From positions 3,487,501 to 3,551,500 of the forward strand of contig NZ_CP040518.1 of NCBI RefSeq assembly GCF_005848555.1: a DNA stretch of 64,000 bases. The letters run 5' to 3'. Positions 17,840 through 25,841 of the stretch are shown here, in pieces. A model generated the notes under the pieces. That model was not told the DNA's origin. It worked only from the letters and a program-made list of their open reading frames with translations, and did no database searches. The DNA is from Blautia sp. SC05B48. Lineage in GTDB: Bacteria; Bacillota; Clostridia; Lachnospirales; Lachnospiraceae. The stretch's first letter is position 1; each line of letters opens with the position of its first letter. A program made the translations under genes and the position numbers.

Positions 17840-19378
17840 TTGAAACTCAGTGCAAAACTCATCTGCTATCATTTACAGAAATCTTTTACCCTGCATACAT
17901 CCAGGCTGGATACATTCCCCGCCCTTTCCTGCCCTTCCTGCTTTGAAAAGAACACTTCTCTTCAGGATGGACGTGTTTACCTTATCACAGATCCGGATTT
18001 TCAGCTCACTTTTCATCATCCTAAAAATATTCTGTTCCTGATGATTGGAAAAATCTATCAGAACTACGAATTAACTCAGCCAAACATATGTATCATCCCT
18101 GAAGATATTCCGGTCAATATTGTCTTTAACAGGCTTCAGGATATTTTTATCCTCTATGATCAGTGGAATCAGTCCCTGATGGATTCCCGTCTTCAGAACG
18201 CTTCTATCCAGGATCTTCTGAATCTTACAGCTTCCGTTATTCCTAATCCAATAATGCTGATCGGTATGGATTTTACTATCATTGCCTCCAGAGACTGGAA
18301 TCTAAGTGATCTTTCCAATTCTGTTTTGGGTTCCACTGAAAATTCCTGGGCCATTGTGGACAGCCTGAAGCAGGATCCTCATTACGAAGAGGCTTTTTAT
18401 AAAACCGGATATTTTTATTATCCGGGAAATGGCCTTACTGCTCCTTCTCTTTGCGTAAATATCTCCAATAATGATAAAGCAGTATACAGGCTGATGTTTT
18501 CCGAAGGTGAGGTTCCCCTGGATGATACGTTTGGTTTTGTTCTGGAGTACCTTTCCCAGATGGTATCCCATGCACTTTCCACAGGTATCATGCACAGCCG
18601 GGATAAAGCTTTTCCTCTTCATCAGATTTTTATGTCCATTCTGACAGATCCCGGAGCTGATTATGTAAAAATCAGTCAGCAGCTGACAAATGCGGGATGG
18701 CTTTCTTCCCATATGTATCAATGCATCCTGATCCAGACCGGACTGATCGACCAGAAAAATCTGACCCTTAATGCCATCTGTAACTATCTGGAAAATACAA
18801 TTCCCGCCACCTGTGCCACGGAGCACAAAGGCAATGCTGTGCTTTTTATCAATCTGGATCTCTGCACTCTGACTATCCATGAGATTTCCGATAAGATCGA
18901 GGGCTTTATCAAAAGCAGCATGTTAAGCGCCGGATACAGCCGGAAGATGCTTGGACATTTTAATTTCCACCGGCAATACACGCAGGCTTCTGTTACCCTG
19001 CAGGTTGGAAAACGCAAAAATCCCGCAGAAAGTATCCACTATTTTGACTCCATCGCTCTGCCCTATATTCTGGAACAGGCAACCAAAAAGCTTCCTGCTT
19101 ACATGATCTGTCACGAAAAGCTTCTGTCAATGAAATATAAGGATGAGGCAAAGCAATCTCATCTCTATGAAACACTGCGTTGTTTTCTGGAGCACAACCA
19201 GAACATTTCTCATACTGCCAGCGCTTTATTTATCCACAGAAGTACTCTTCTTTATCGTCTGGATAAGATCAAAGCTTTTCTGGATTCAGATCTTACAGAC
19301 AGAAACGAGATCCTGTATCTGCTGCTTTCTTTTCATCTGATGGATATGGAAGAAGAAAACCGGAATGCAAGATCATAA
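17840..19378 (+). CDS. PucR-family transcriptional regulator
   Basis: 512 residues with a TTG start; AGGAAGGAGG lies eight bases upstream. The N-terminal part is an undefined sensor region (about 1-260), with a GGDEF-like/CdaR-type middle (about 260-420). The C-terminal PucR helix-turn-helix is YETLRCFLEHN followed by ISHTASALFIHRSTLLYRLDKI (about 445-478). In Lachnospiraceae such regulators commonly sit beside corrinoid methyltransferase or demethylase operons. Here only a fragment of such a gene remains on the other side of the promoter, so the regulator may be orphaned. Ligand unknown. Confidence 0.87.
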   Translation: MKLSAKLICYHLQKSFTLHTSRLDTFPALSCPSCFEKNTSLQDGRVYLITDPDFQLTFHHPKNILFLMIGKIYQNYELTQPNICIIPEDIPVNIVFNRLQDIFILYDQWNQSLMDSRLQNASIQDLLNLTASVIPNPIMLIGMDFTIIASRDWNLSDLSNSVLGSTENSWAIVDSLKQDPHYEEAFYKTGYFYYPGNGLTAPSLCVNISNNDKAVYRLMFSEGEVPLDDTFGFVLEYLSQMVSHALSTGIMHSRDKAFPLHQIFMSILTDPGADYVKISQQLTNAGWLSSHMYQCILIQTGLIDQKNLTLNAICNYLENTIPATCATEHKGNAVLFINLDLCTLTIHEISDKIEGFIKSSMLSAGYSRKMLGHFNFHRQYTQASVTLQVGKRKNPAESIHYFDSIALPYILEQATKKLPAYMICHEKLLSMKYKDEAKQSHLYETLRCFLEHNQNISHTASALFIHRSTLLYRLDKIKAFLDSDLTDRNEILYLLLSFHLMDMEEENRNARS

Positions 19379-19401
19379 AAAACGGAAACTCTCTTAAATA
19401 T

Positions 19402-20226
19402 TTAGCGTTTTCCCAGCTGCCAAAATGCAACTGCACTGGCTGCCGCCACATTCAGTGAATCCACACCGTGTGCCATTGGAATACATACCGTATAATCACA
19501 GTCCGCAATGGTCTCCGAAGCAAGGCCATCCCCCTCTGTTCCAAGAACTACTGCCAGTTTTTCTTCTGCCATCAAATGAGGATCATCAATATCAAAGGAA
19601 TCCTCCCTAAGAGCCATGGCTGCCGTCTTAAATCCCATCGCTTTCAGAGACCGGATTCCTTCCGTTTTCCACTCTGTTTTTTCATCAAAAAAAGTCCATG
19701 GTATCTGGAATACGGTTCCCATGCTGACACGGATCGCACGGCGGTACAATGGATTGCTGCACCCCGGTGTCAGCAGCACCGCATCCATCCCAAGAGCCGC
19801 CGCAGAACGAAAGATCGCGCCTATATTAGTAGGATTTACCACATTTTCCAGAACTGCGATCCTGCGGGCATTTTTGCATACATCGACTATATCAGGCATC
19901 GCCGGCCGACGCATGGCACAGAGCATTCCTCTTGTCAGCTTGAATCCGGTCAGCTGCGTCAGCACATCAAATTCTGCCGTATAAACCGGAATGTCTCCAC
20001 AACGACGGATCAGTTCTTTTGCCTCGCCCTCAACATGTTTATGTTCCACCAGAAAAGAAATCGGCTGGCACCCAGAATCCAACGCTCTCTCAATAACCTT
20101 CGGACTCTCCGCAATAAAAATCCCCTTCTCCGGTTCTGCCCGGTTCAAAAGCTGTATTTCCGAGATCCTGGCATATACATCCAGCTCCGGAGCGTTAAAA
20201 TCTGTGATTTCTATGATGTTTGACAT
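19402..20226 (-). CDS. TrmH/SpoU-family RNA methyltransferase
   Basis: About 274-residue SAM-dependent RNA 2'-O-methyltransferase. N-terminal substrate-binding domain, then the knotted SpoU domain with VLENVVNPTNIGAIFRSAAA near residue 130, VLLTPGCSNPLYRRAIRVSMG near 156, VVLGTEGDGL near 231 and IPMAHGVDSLNVAAA near 253. An ATG two codons further upstream is too close to the AGGAG site, so 20226 is preferred. Which rRNA or tRNA nucleotide it modifies cannot be told. Confidence 0.9.
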   Translation of the reverse strand: MSNIIEITDFNAPELDVYARISEIQLLNRAEPEKGIFIAESPKVIERALDSGCQPISFLVEHKHVEGEAKELIRRCGDIPVYTAEFDVLTQLTGFKLTRGMLCAMRRPAMPDIVDVCKNARRIAVLENVVNPTNIGAIFRSAAALGMDAVLLTPGCSNPLYRRAIRVSMGTVFQIPWTFFDEKTEWKTEGIRSLKAMGFKTAAMALREDSFDIDDPHLMAEEKLAVVLGTEGDGLASETIADCDYTVCIPMAHGVDSLNVAAASAVAFWQLGKR

Positions 20227-20293
20227 GATCATTTTCTCCTGTTCTGTCTTCTTGTTTTCATCCTGCTATTGTAACAGAATCTCTTTGCAAAAG

Positions 20294-20326
20294 AAAGCCA
20301 GGTGTTATATGTTTTCACCTGGCTTT
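20294..20326 (-). terminator. terminator of the alpha/beta hydrolase gene
   Basis: AAAGCCAGGTG (20294-20304) pairs with CACCTGGCTTT (20316-20326). On the minus strand it is followed by CTTTTG. It ends the transcript starting with the hydrolase gene. Confidence 0.7.
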
Positions 20327-20356
20327 GCTACTACTTGTAAAACAATTTATTTATAT

Positions 20357-21163
20357 TCAGATCCTCACTTCCATCCACCGGATCATATCCCCAATCACTT
20401 CATCTTTACAATACTCATTCAGGATCTCATGAAAAAGTCCGCCGTAAATCTTCATCTGCTTGTCTTTTGATCCTGCTTCTTTAAAGAAATCATAGGTATC
20501 CTGTACACTTACCAGACCATCTTTCTCGCCGTGTGTCATAAGGACCGGATAATGGAACTCTGCTTTTTTCTCTTTGAACCAGTCAAGTCCGTCACAGATC
20601 GCATAGCATAGACCAGCTGTAAAGGACTGTTTATTGTATGGATCTTTTCCATACCAGTCTACTACTTCCTGTACAGAGCATACACCTGAACCCAGCTGAT
20701 TAGTAAGGCGTGTATGTACATCCATTCCTCCCGGCACACCACGTATCAGATTGCCGTTATCTGCGGTCAGCGCACCACTGGTAATAATCCCCCGGAGCTT
20801 TTTGTCCGGATATTTGGCTCCGTACAGAGAAACTGTAAAGCCTCCCATGCTGTGTCCAAGAAGAAATACCGGGATATCCGGATTTTCTTCAATTGCCATA
20901 TCCACAACTACGTTGGTGTCGTCCAGAAGCTCATTGAAATCTGAATAAAAAGTCTCTTCACCCTCAGACCGTCCATGTCCTCTGTGATCAAAGCGATAGG
21001 TTCCGATTCCCGCCTCATGAAGTTTTTCCGCAAAATAATCGTACCTGCCCTGGTGCTCACAGAGTCCGTGGACAATTACGATCACAGCTTTATTGTCTGC
21101 TGCTGTTTCTTTTTTCAGATACAGTTTCATTCCGTCAAACGATGTGATCATACTTTCACCCAT
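20357..21163 (-). CDS. alpha/beta hydrolase, monoacylglycerol-lipase type
   Basis: 268-residue serine hydrolase of the Hydrolase_4/lysophospholipase group. Seen: HGLCEHQGRYD near residue 31 (oxyanion region), RFDHRGHGRSEG near 57, nucleophile elbow LGHSMGG near 102, acid in THGEKDGLV near 210 and the catalytic His in GLFHEILNE near 242. No signal peptide, so cytoplasmic or peripheral. The HGxxEHxxRY and GHGxSxG wording fits monoglyceride lipases. GGGAGG precedes the start. Natural substrate unknown. Confidence 0.88.
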   Translation of the reverse strand: MGESMITSFDGMKLYLKKETAADNKAVIVIVHGLCEHQGRYDYFAEKLHEAGIGTYRFDHRGHGRSEGEETFYSDFNELLDDTNVVVDMAIEENPDIPVFLLGHSMGGFTVSLYGAKYPDKKLRGIITSGALTADNGNLIRGVPGGMDVHTRLTNQLGSGVCSVQEVVDWYGKDPYNKQSFTAGLCYAICDGLDWFKEKKAEFHYPVLMTHGEKDGLVSVQDTYDFFKEAGSKDKQMKIYGGLFHEILNEYCKDEVIGDMIRWMEVRI

Positions 21164-21324
21164 AATAAAACCCTCCCTTTTCTTTCTGCGAGATACATAT
21201 CCCCATTATATGTCTCACGCTATCTGATAGGTTTATCATATCATGAAATCTGTATTTTGATAACCCTTATTTGTAATTATCAGCAATTATATGTTTTTTA
21301 CAAAAAGTAATAAAAAATAAAGGG

Positions 21325-21353
21325 TTGACATATTTTGTTTTCTGAACTATAAT
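21325..21353 (+). promoter_or_regulatory. consensus promoter of a small peptide unit
   Basis: TTGACA (21325-21330), 17-base spacer, TATAAT (21348-21353): a perfect sigma-A promoter, stronger than any other in the window. It drives only the short unit up to 21535. Confidence 0.85.
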
Positions 21354-21366
21354 CATCTCAGTACAA

Positions 21367-21398
21367 CGAGGTACCTCTTAAAGGTATCTCGTTTTTTT
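21367..21398 (+). terminator. promoter-proximal terminator (attenuator)
   Basis: CGAGGTACC (21367-21375) pairs with GGTATCTCG (21383-21391), followed by seven T. It sits about ten bases after the predicted transcription start and before the peptide frame, so full-length transcripts need readthrough. Confidence 0.75.
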
Positions 21399-21443
21399 GT
21401 TATATATAGTTTATTTAAGAATATTACCCAAGGAGGAATCTCG

Positions 21444-21497
21444 ATGGTAAACTTCTACCTTATGCCAAAAAAGGAAAATATCCGTGGTAGGAAATAA
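21444..21497 (+). CDS. 17-codon peptide frame behind an attenuator
   Basis: Encodes MVNFYLMPKKENIRGRK, preceded by the very strong ribosome site AAGGAGGA at 7-8 bases. The peptide is basic at its C-terminus, has no signal peptide or transmembrane segment and matches nothing I recognise. It lies between the attenuator and a terminator, with no larger gene on this strand downstream. It may be a translated leader left from a lost regulated gene, a small regulatory peptide, or non-functional. Confidence 0.5.
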   Translation: MVNFYLMPKKENIRGRK

Positions 21498-21535
21498 AAA
21501 AGAAGAGGCTGTCAATAATCAGCCCCTTCTTTTTC
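21496..21535. terminator. bidirectional terminator
   Basis: AAAAAGAAG-GGCTG pairs with CAGCC-CTTCTTTTT with a bulge on each side. It ends the peptide unit on the plus strand and the Na/Pi gene on the minus strand. The peptide stop codon overlaps its left edge. Confidence 0.8.
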
Positions 21536-21540
21536 ATTTC

Positions 21541-23349
21541 TTATTCTACTTCTTCCGGCTCCATGCTGAGCATATGGCCTTCCTGATTTCCAATATCATA
21601 TTTCTGTCCGTATTCCTTGAAATACTGGTAGTAGTCCGCATTGTTTGTGGGATAGATCTTGGAATCGTGAATATGAAGATCAGATCCTGTCTCTCCGCTC
21701 TTCATAAGTGCCACCATAGCACTTGCACAGTGAGTTGCGATACGACAGAAACTGTTGAGGATATCACTAAATACCGTTCCCTCTTCCAGTCCGCATTTGC
21801 CTTGGCTCAGTCGCTCTGCATGACGCATCTTCAGTACATCACAAAGTCCTGTGATCACAGCTCCGAGAGGTGCTACTCTCTGTGCCATTTCTTTATCGTC
21901 TTTCATGAAAGCATTGCAGGTTATATTGATATCCTCACGAACTGCCTCCATAACAACATTCAGCTCATCCCAGGCTTCCTGTGAAAAATTCGTATGGTTA
22001 TCATGCATTTCATTGGACATATGAGCAATGTAAGAAGCATGATCACCGATACGCTCAAAGTCATTGATCGTATGCAGATACAGTGAAGTCTGTCTTGTCT
22101 GTGCAGAATTCATCTCTCTCTTTGTCAGCTGGATCAGATACTCTCCTAGACGACTTTCATACTTGTCGATCAGATCCTCTTTTCGCTGAACCTTATCATA
22201 CTTATCCTGCTGATAATCATTCAGAAGATTCATGGCTCTGTTGACATTCTTACGGAGCTTCTTGGACATTCCGTTCATTACACGGTGACACTGTGCGATA
22301 GCAAGGGCCGGGTAATTCAGAAGACGCTCTTCCAGAAGATCAAAGTCTGCCTCATCTTCCAGATCCTCTTTATTATCCTTCACAAGCCAGCATACCAGTT
22401 TCTCAATCTTCGGGATAAACGGGAACAGCACGATAACGGTTGCCAGACGGAAGACTGTGTTCAAAAGAGCGATTGCTACCGGTGTCATGGTCATATCCAT
22501 AAATGTAAAATGTACAAATGCATTTGCCGTATAGAAGATCACAGACCAGAGGATCAGACCAAAGAGGTCATTGATCAGATATACAAGAGCAGTTCTTTTA
22601 CCATTTTTATTGGCTCCAATCGCAGAAATCAGGACCGGACATGCAGCACCGACACCGATACCAAGAACGATCGGGAACGCACTTGCAAACGTCAGGATAC
22701 CGGTTACAGACAGAGCCTGAAGCACACCGACCGTTGCAGATGCACTCTGCAGTACCGCAGTAAAAGCAATACCTACAAGAATACCTGCGATCGGATTGGA
22801 AAACATAGTCAGCATCTTGATGAACATCGGACTCTCACGCAATGGAGATACCGCACCACTCATCATCTGCATACCTGTCATCAGGATTGCAAAACCAAGC
22901 ATGATATTTCCCACGTTCTTATGTAAGGTACGCTTACAGAACATACGGAAAATAATACCAACTACAGCCACAACAGCAGAAATCGTTGCTGTGGAAAGAA
23001 CGCTGGCGATTCCATTGGATCCTTCAATATAAGAAAGACATAAGATCCAGCCAGTAATACTGGTTCCGATATTGGCTCCCATGATGATACCGATCGCCTG
23101 TTTCAGTTTCATCATACCGGAGTTTACAAAACCGATCACCATAACTGTCGTCGCAGAAGACGACTGGATCACACTGGTAACACCAGTACCAAGTGCGACA
23201 CCCTTCAGCGGAGTATTGGTCATCTTATAAAGAAATGCTTCCAGCTTATTACCTGCTGCCAGCTTCAGACCATCGCCCATTAGGGACATACCAAACAAAA
23301 ATAATGATACTCCACACAACAAAGATAAGATCATTGAAAAAATTGCCAT
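21541..23349 (-). CDS. Na/Pi cotransporter with PhoU-like domain
   Basis: 602-residue membrane protein. Two inverted Na_Pi_cotrans repeats show the QSSSATTVM motif near residue 62 and QSASATVG near 202, with GANIGTS and GVGAACPV nearby. Eight or so transmembrane helices end near residue 305. The C-terminal 250 residues are a helical PhoU-like domain with NDFERIGDHASYIA. It imports phosphate with sodium. The start at 23349 is preferred because AAGGAG lies six bases before it; an in-frame ATG six codons earlier has no such site. It is a single gene with its own terminator. Confidence 0.92.
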   Translation of the reverse strand: MAIFSMILSLLCGVSLFLFGMSLMGDGLKLAAGNKLEAFLYKMTNTPLKGVALGTGVTSVIQSSSATTVMVIGFVNSGMMKLKQAIGIIMGANIGTSITGWILCLSYIEGSNGIASVLSTATISAVVAVVGIIFRMFCKRTLHKNVGNIMLGFAILMTGMQMMSGAVSPLRESPMFIKMLTMFSNPIAGILVGIAFTAVLQSASATVGVLQALSVTGILTFASAFPIVLGIGVGAACPVLISAIGANKNGKRTALVYLINDLFGLILWSVIFYTANAFVHFTFMDMTMTPVAIALLNTVFRLATVIVLFPFIPKIEKLVCWLVKDNKEDLEDEADFDLLEERLLNYPALAIAQCHRVMNGMSKKLRKNVNRAMNLLNDYQQDKYDKVQRKEDLIDKYESRLGEYLIQLTKREMNSAQTRQTSLYLHTINDFERIGDHASYIAHMSNEMHDNHTNFSQEAWDELNVVMEAVREDINITCNAFMKDDKEMAQRVAPLGAVITGLCDVLKMRHAERLSQGKCGLEEGTVFSDILNSFCRIATHCASAMVALMKSGETGSDLHIHDSKIYPTNNADYYQYFKEYGQKYDIGNQEGHMLSMEPEEVE

Positions 23350-23520
23350 AATTTTCTCCTTTGTCATACTCGCTTCCTGTCATAATCTGTCAGGAGCCAT
23401 GTTATCCTGAAAATGCAACTTTACATTTCCTTAATCTGGATTTTTCTTATTTTTAACATTTTCCCATTTATTATGCCACATCAATTTCCATATTACAACA
23501 ACAGATTTATTTCGAAAATA

Positions 23521-23565
23521 AAAAAAATCGAAGGCAGCGGATCATCTTCCAAAACTCTGCCTTCG
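23521..23565 (-). terminator. terminator of the methyltransferase-like/nuclease fusion gene
   Basis: CGAAGGCAG (23529-23537) pairs with CTGCCTTCG (23557-23565). Seven U follow on the minus strand. Confidence 0.8.
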
Positions 23566-23601
23566 TAATGAGTATTTTTGAGTGATTTTTCACAAAATTT
23601 T

Positions 23602-25458
23602 CTATTTTTCCAGGCGCATCAGCATATCATCCAAAATATCTTCCAAATACCCGCCCGTTGTTTTTTCCCCATCTTTTTTTATCTGGAGCATCGCTTCCAA
23701 ATCTTCATCGGACAGACAGATGATCAGTTTTCCGCTTTCCCGGAGGCTTCCCCGTGCGGCCATTTTCGCATTTTTATCCGCTCCTTTTCTGGAAATAATG
23801 ATCGCAACTTTACGGAGAGCTTTTTCGTACAGATATTTTTCTGTAGTGTAGATTTCCCTCTGGGTAATAGGCTTTTCATAGTTTTTAAACTCAAACACGA
23901 TATACTTCGTAGAAAAATACTTACAGATCGTGTCAAAAAAATCCTGTGTTACCCCGTTTTTGATCTTACAGCACATGTCAAAGCGATACAGATTTTCTTC
24001 TGTTGTCTTCTGCTGCTCCCACAAAGTCAGATATTCTCCAAGGATATATTTCAGGATAGAAACACAAAGTTCCTCATATTTCTTGAAAGCTGCACTACCA
24101 GTCTCCAGCGCTTTTAACTGCGCTATATAGCTGTCAACAACAGATTCCGGATCCGTATTCTCCACCTGGCTGATTTTCTCAAAAATAAAAGGCTCCGGTC
24201 TCTCCGGTTCTATGTTTTCCACCGAATAATTCAGGATTGAGATCAGTTCATTCTTCAGTTCCGGATAGTCCTCAAAGAGCCACAGCACATTTCGGATGTC
24301 CCAGACATATCCAAGCTTCGCCTCTTCGTACTTTCTCTTGGTCTCATCAGAGATTAGATTCGCCACTACACAGATATTTTGTAATGGCAGATCCTTTTTC
24401 TGATCTGACACTGCTTTTCCAGCCAGACGGCTATAACTCTGCAGCCGGTTAAGTGTAGCGATTTCTTTAGAATCACTGTACATTCTGGTCACAAAAACCC
24501 ATTTCTCATCGCTTTGGAAAGAACCTCCTTTATATGTAAGGAATTCTTCAAAAAGCTGCTTAAAGCGGGCCGTATTTTCCCAGTTTTTCATTTGTACATC
24601 ACCCTCTGAATTTATATAGGGTTCTGCGCAGAGATTGCGAACAATCTGTTCTGTCACTTTTATGTTCGGCGCATATATCAGGCTTCTGTACATCCGGCTT
24701 TTGTTTGGCACAGAACGTGGAAAATCTTCCGGAAATCCCTTTAATCTGGCTATTTCTTTGTGTGTGATCTTATGATAGACGCCATGGATACGGATCAGCG
24801 GCATTTTTCTCAGATTCAGACGAACCTGCCCGGATTCCCGATAACCGCCTTTTTCCCAACACAAAACGCTGTCGCCGGCATGCGAAGCATCGATCTTCTC
24901 TTTCGCAAAATCAATCCTGTAATACCAGGAATCCTGTGGATTCATTTCCACCCAGCCATCCAACAGGTTACTGCTCTTATGGAACTGCACCGGCATGACC
25001 ATATCCGAAGTATTCACTCTTTTTAAAACAATATATGCAAATTCTTCCCGCAGCGGAAATGCAGTAACCTCCGAACTCTGGATATTTTTATGCGTGATAT
25101 GGTATCCATATTCTTGTAGCTGAAAAATGTGTTCCTTTATGAACCCTTTCCATAATTGCTTTTTCATAACAAAAAGAATGACCGGCGGCCGTCTTCTTTG
25201 CACCAGGGCCCAACTACGAAACACCTCTTCTTCTTTCGACTGCGTCAGATCAAAAGCCCAGACATTACTGTCCGGAACTGTGGCAGGATCTATGGAAGAA
25301 AGGCTGCATACAGTTACATTTTGACTTATATTTTCTTGATAGATCTCTGTCACTTTCCTGTCCGGCTCATATGCTTTCAAAATCTCATAACCGGCATTTT
25401 TAAAACCCAGAGTCAGTGCACCGATACCGGCATTAAAGATCACTACTGTATTCTTCAT
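23602..25458 (-). CDS. fusion of inactive cytosine-C5 methyltransferase fold and PD-(D/E)XK nuclease
   Basis: 618 residues. Residues 5-275 follow a DNA C5-methyltransferase: a motif-I-like FNAGIGALTLGFKNAGY (8-24), E31 of motif II, and the C-terminal IARLKGFPEDF (236-246) of motif X. The catalytic Pro-Cys of motif IV is absent (VWAFDLTQ, 67-73), as are the ENV and QxRxR motifs, so methylation is unlikely. Residues 318-410 look like a second, degenerate nuclease-type or Rossmann-like domain (ICVVANLIS, VWDIRNVLWLFED). Residues 455-590 carry an apparently intact nuclease core: D494, then E523-F-K525 (VFEFKNY), and Q533 with YTTEKYLYEKA, as in Mrr-type restriction enzymes. No partner methylase is in the window. 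It could be a lone modification-dependent restriction or defence protein. A decayed nuclease gene lies 15 bases upstream. Confidence 0.7.
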   Translation of the reverse strand: MKNTVVIFNAGIGALTLGFKNAGYEILKAYEPDRKVTEIYQENISQNVTVCSLSSIDPATVPDSNVWAFDLTQSKEEEVFRSWALVQRRRPPVILFVMKKQLWKGFIKEHIFQLQEYGYHITHKNIQSSEVTAFPLREEFAYIVLKRVNTSDMVMPVQFHKSSNLLDGWVEMNPQDSWYYRIDFAKEKIDASHAGDSVLCWEKGGYRESGQVRLNLRKMPLIRIHGVYHKITHKEIARLKGFPEDFPRSVPNKSRMYRSLIYAPNIKVTEQIVRNLCAEPYINSEGDVQMKNWENTARFKQLFEEFLTYKGGSFQSDEKWVFVTRMYSDSKEIATLNRLQSYSRLAGKAVSDQKKDLPLQNICVVANLISDETKRKYEEAKLGYVWDIRNVLWLFEDYPELKNELISILNYSVENIEPERPEPFIFEKISQVENTDPESVVDSYIAQLKALETGSAAFKKYEELCVSILKYILGEYLTLWEQQKTTEENLYRFDMCCKIKNGVTQDFFDTICKYFSTKYIVFEFKNYEKPITQREIYTTEKYLYEKALRKVAIIISRKGADKNAKMAARGSLRESGKLIICLSDEDLEAMLQIKKDGEKTTGGYLEDILDDMLMRLEK

Positions 25459-25473
25459 ATGTTTTTTCCTATC

Positions 25474-25729
25474 TTATTTTTTGTACTGTAACAGCAGCTC
25501 CAAAAGCTTATCACTGTTGATTAGTTTGTTATAATTGATCCCCACAAGCCAGGATATTTCCTGTACATTTCTGTAAAGACTCCGGATAATCTTTCTCCTT
25601 TATCTGCTCCATGGCTGTCCGAGTGCTCTGGTTTCAGTGCAATCTCCTCTCTGGCACTACCGGCATAAGCATGTACCCGTCACCCCTTCTTAATATTCCC
25701 TGAAAAGCAAAATAATTTCGCAGCATCAT
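25474..25729 (-). pseudogene. decayed PD-(D/E)XK nuclease/AAA-ATPase-like (DUF1703 type) gene end
   Basis: Three frames must be joined. MLRNYFAFQGILRRGDGYML runs into LMPV; then EQIKEKDYPESLQKCTGN; then a shift into LVGINYNKLINSDKLLELL, ending at 25474. The sequence EQIKEKDYPESL plus a following GI.Y strongly recalls the C-terminal nuclease of DUF1703/AAA-ATPase-like proteins. The nuclease core itself (D..EFK) is deleted. At least two frameshifts and a deletion make it non-functional. This is the only content of the gap between the fusion gene and glmS besides the glmS terminator. Confidence 0.55.
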
Positions 25730-25774
25730 ATGTTTATATGATACCATGAAACTATTTTTGCGTAAAGATTTTAT

Positions 25775-25820
25775 AAAAAAGCCTCAGAGTATTTTCGCAT
25801 ATACATACTCTGAGGCTTTC
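25775..25820 (-). terminator. terminator of glmS
   Basis: GCCTCAGAGTA (25781-25791) pairs perfectly with TACTCTGAGGC (25806-25816), followed by U on the minus strand. Confidence 0.85.
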
Positions 25821-25841
25821 TCTATAATCAATATATATTTT

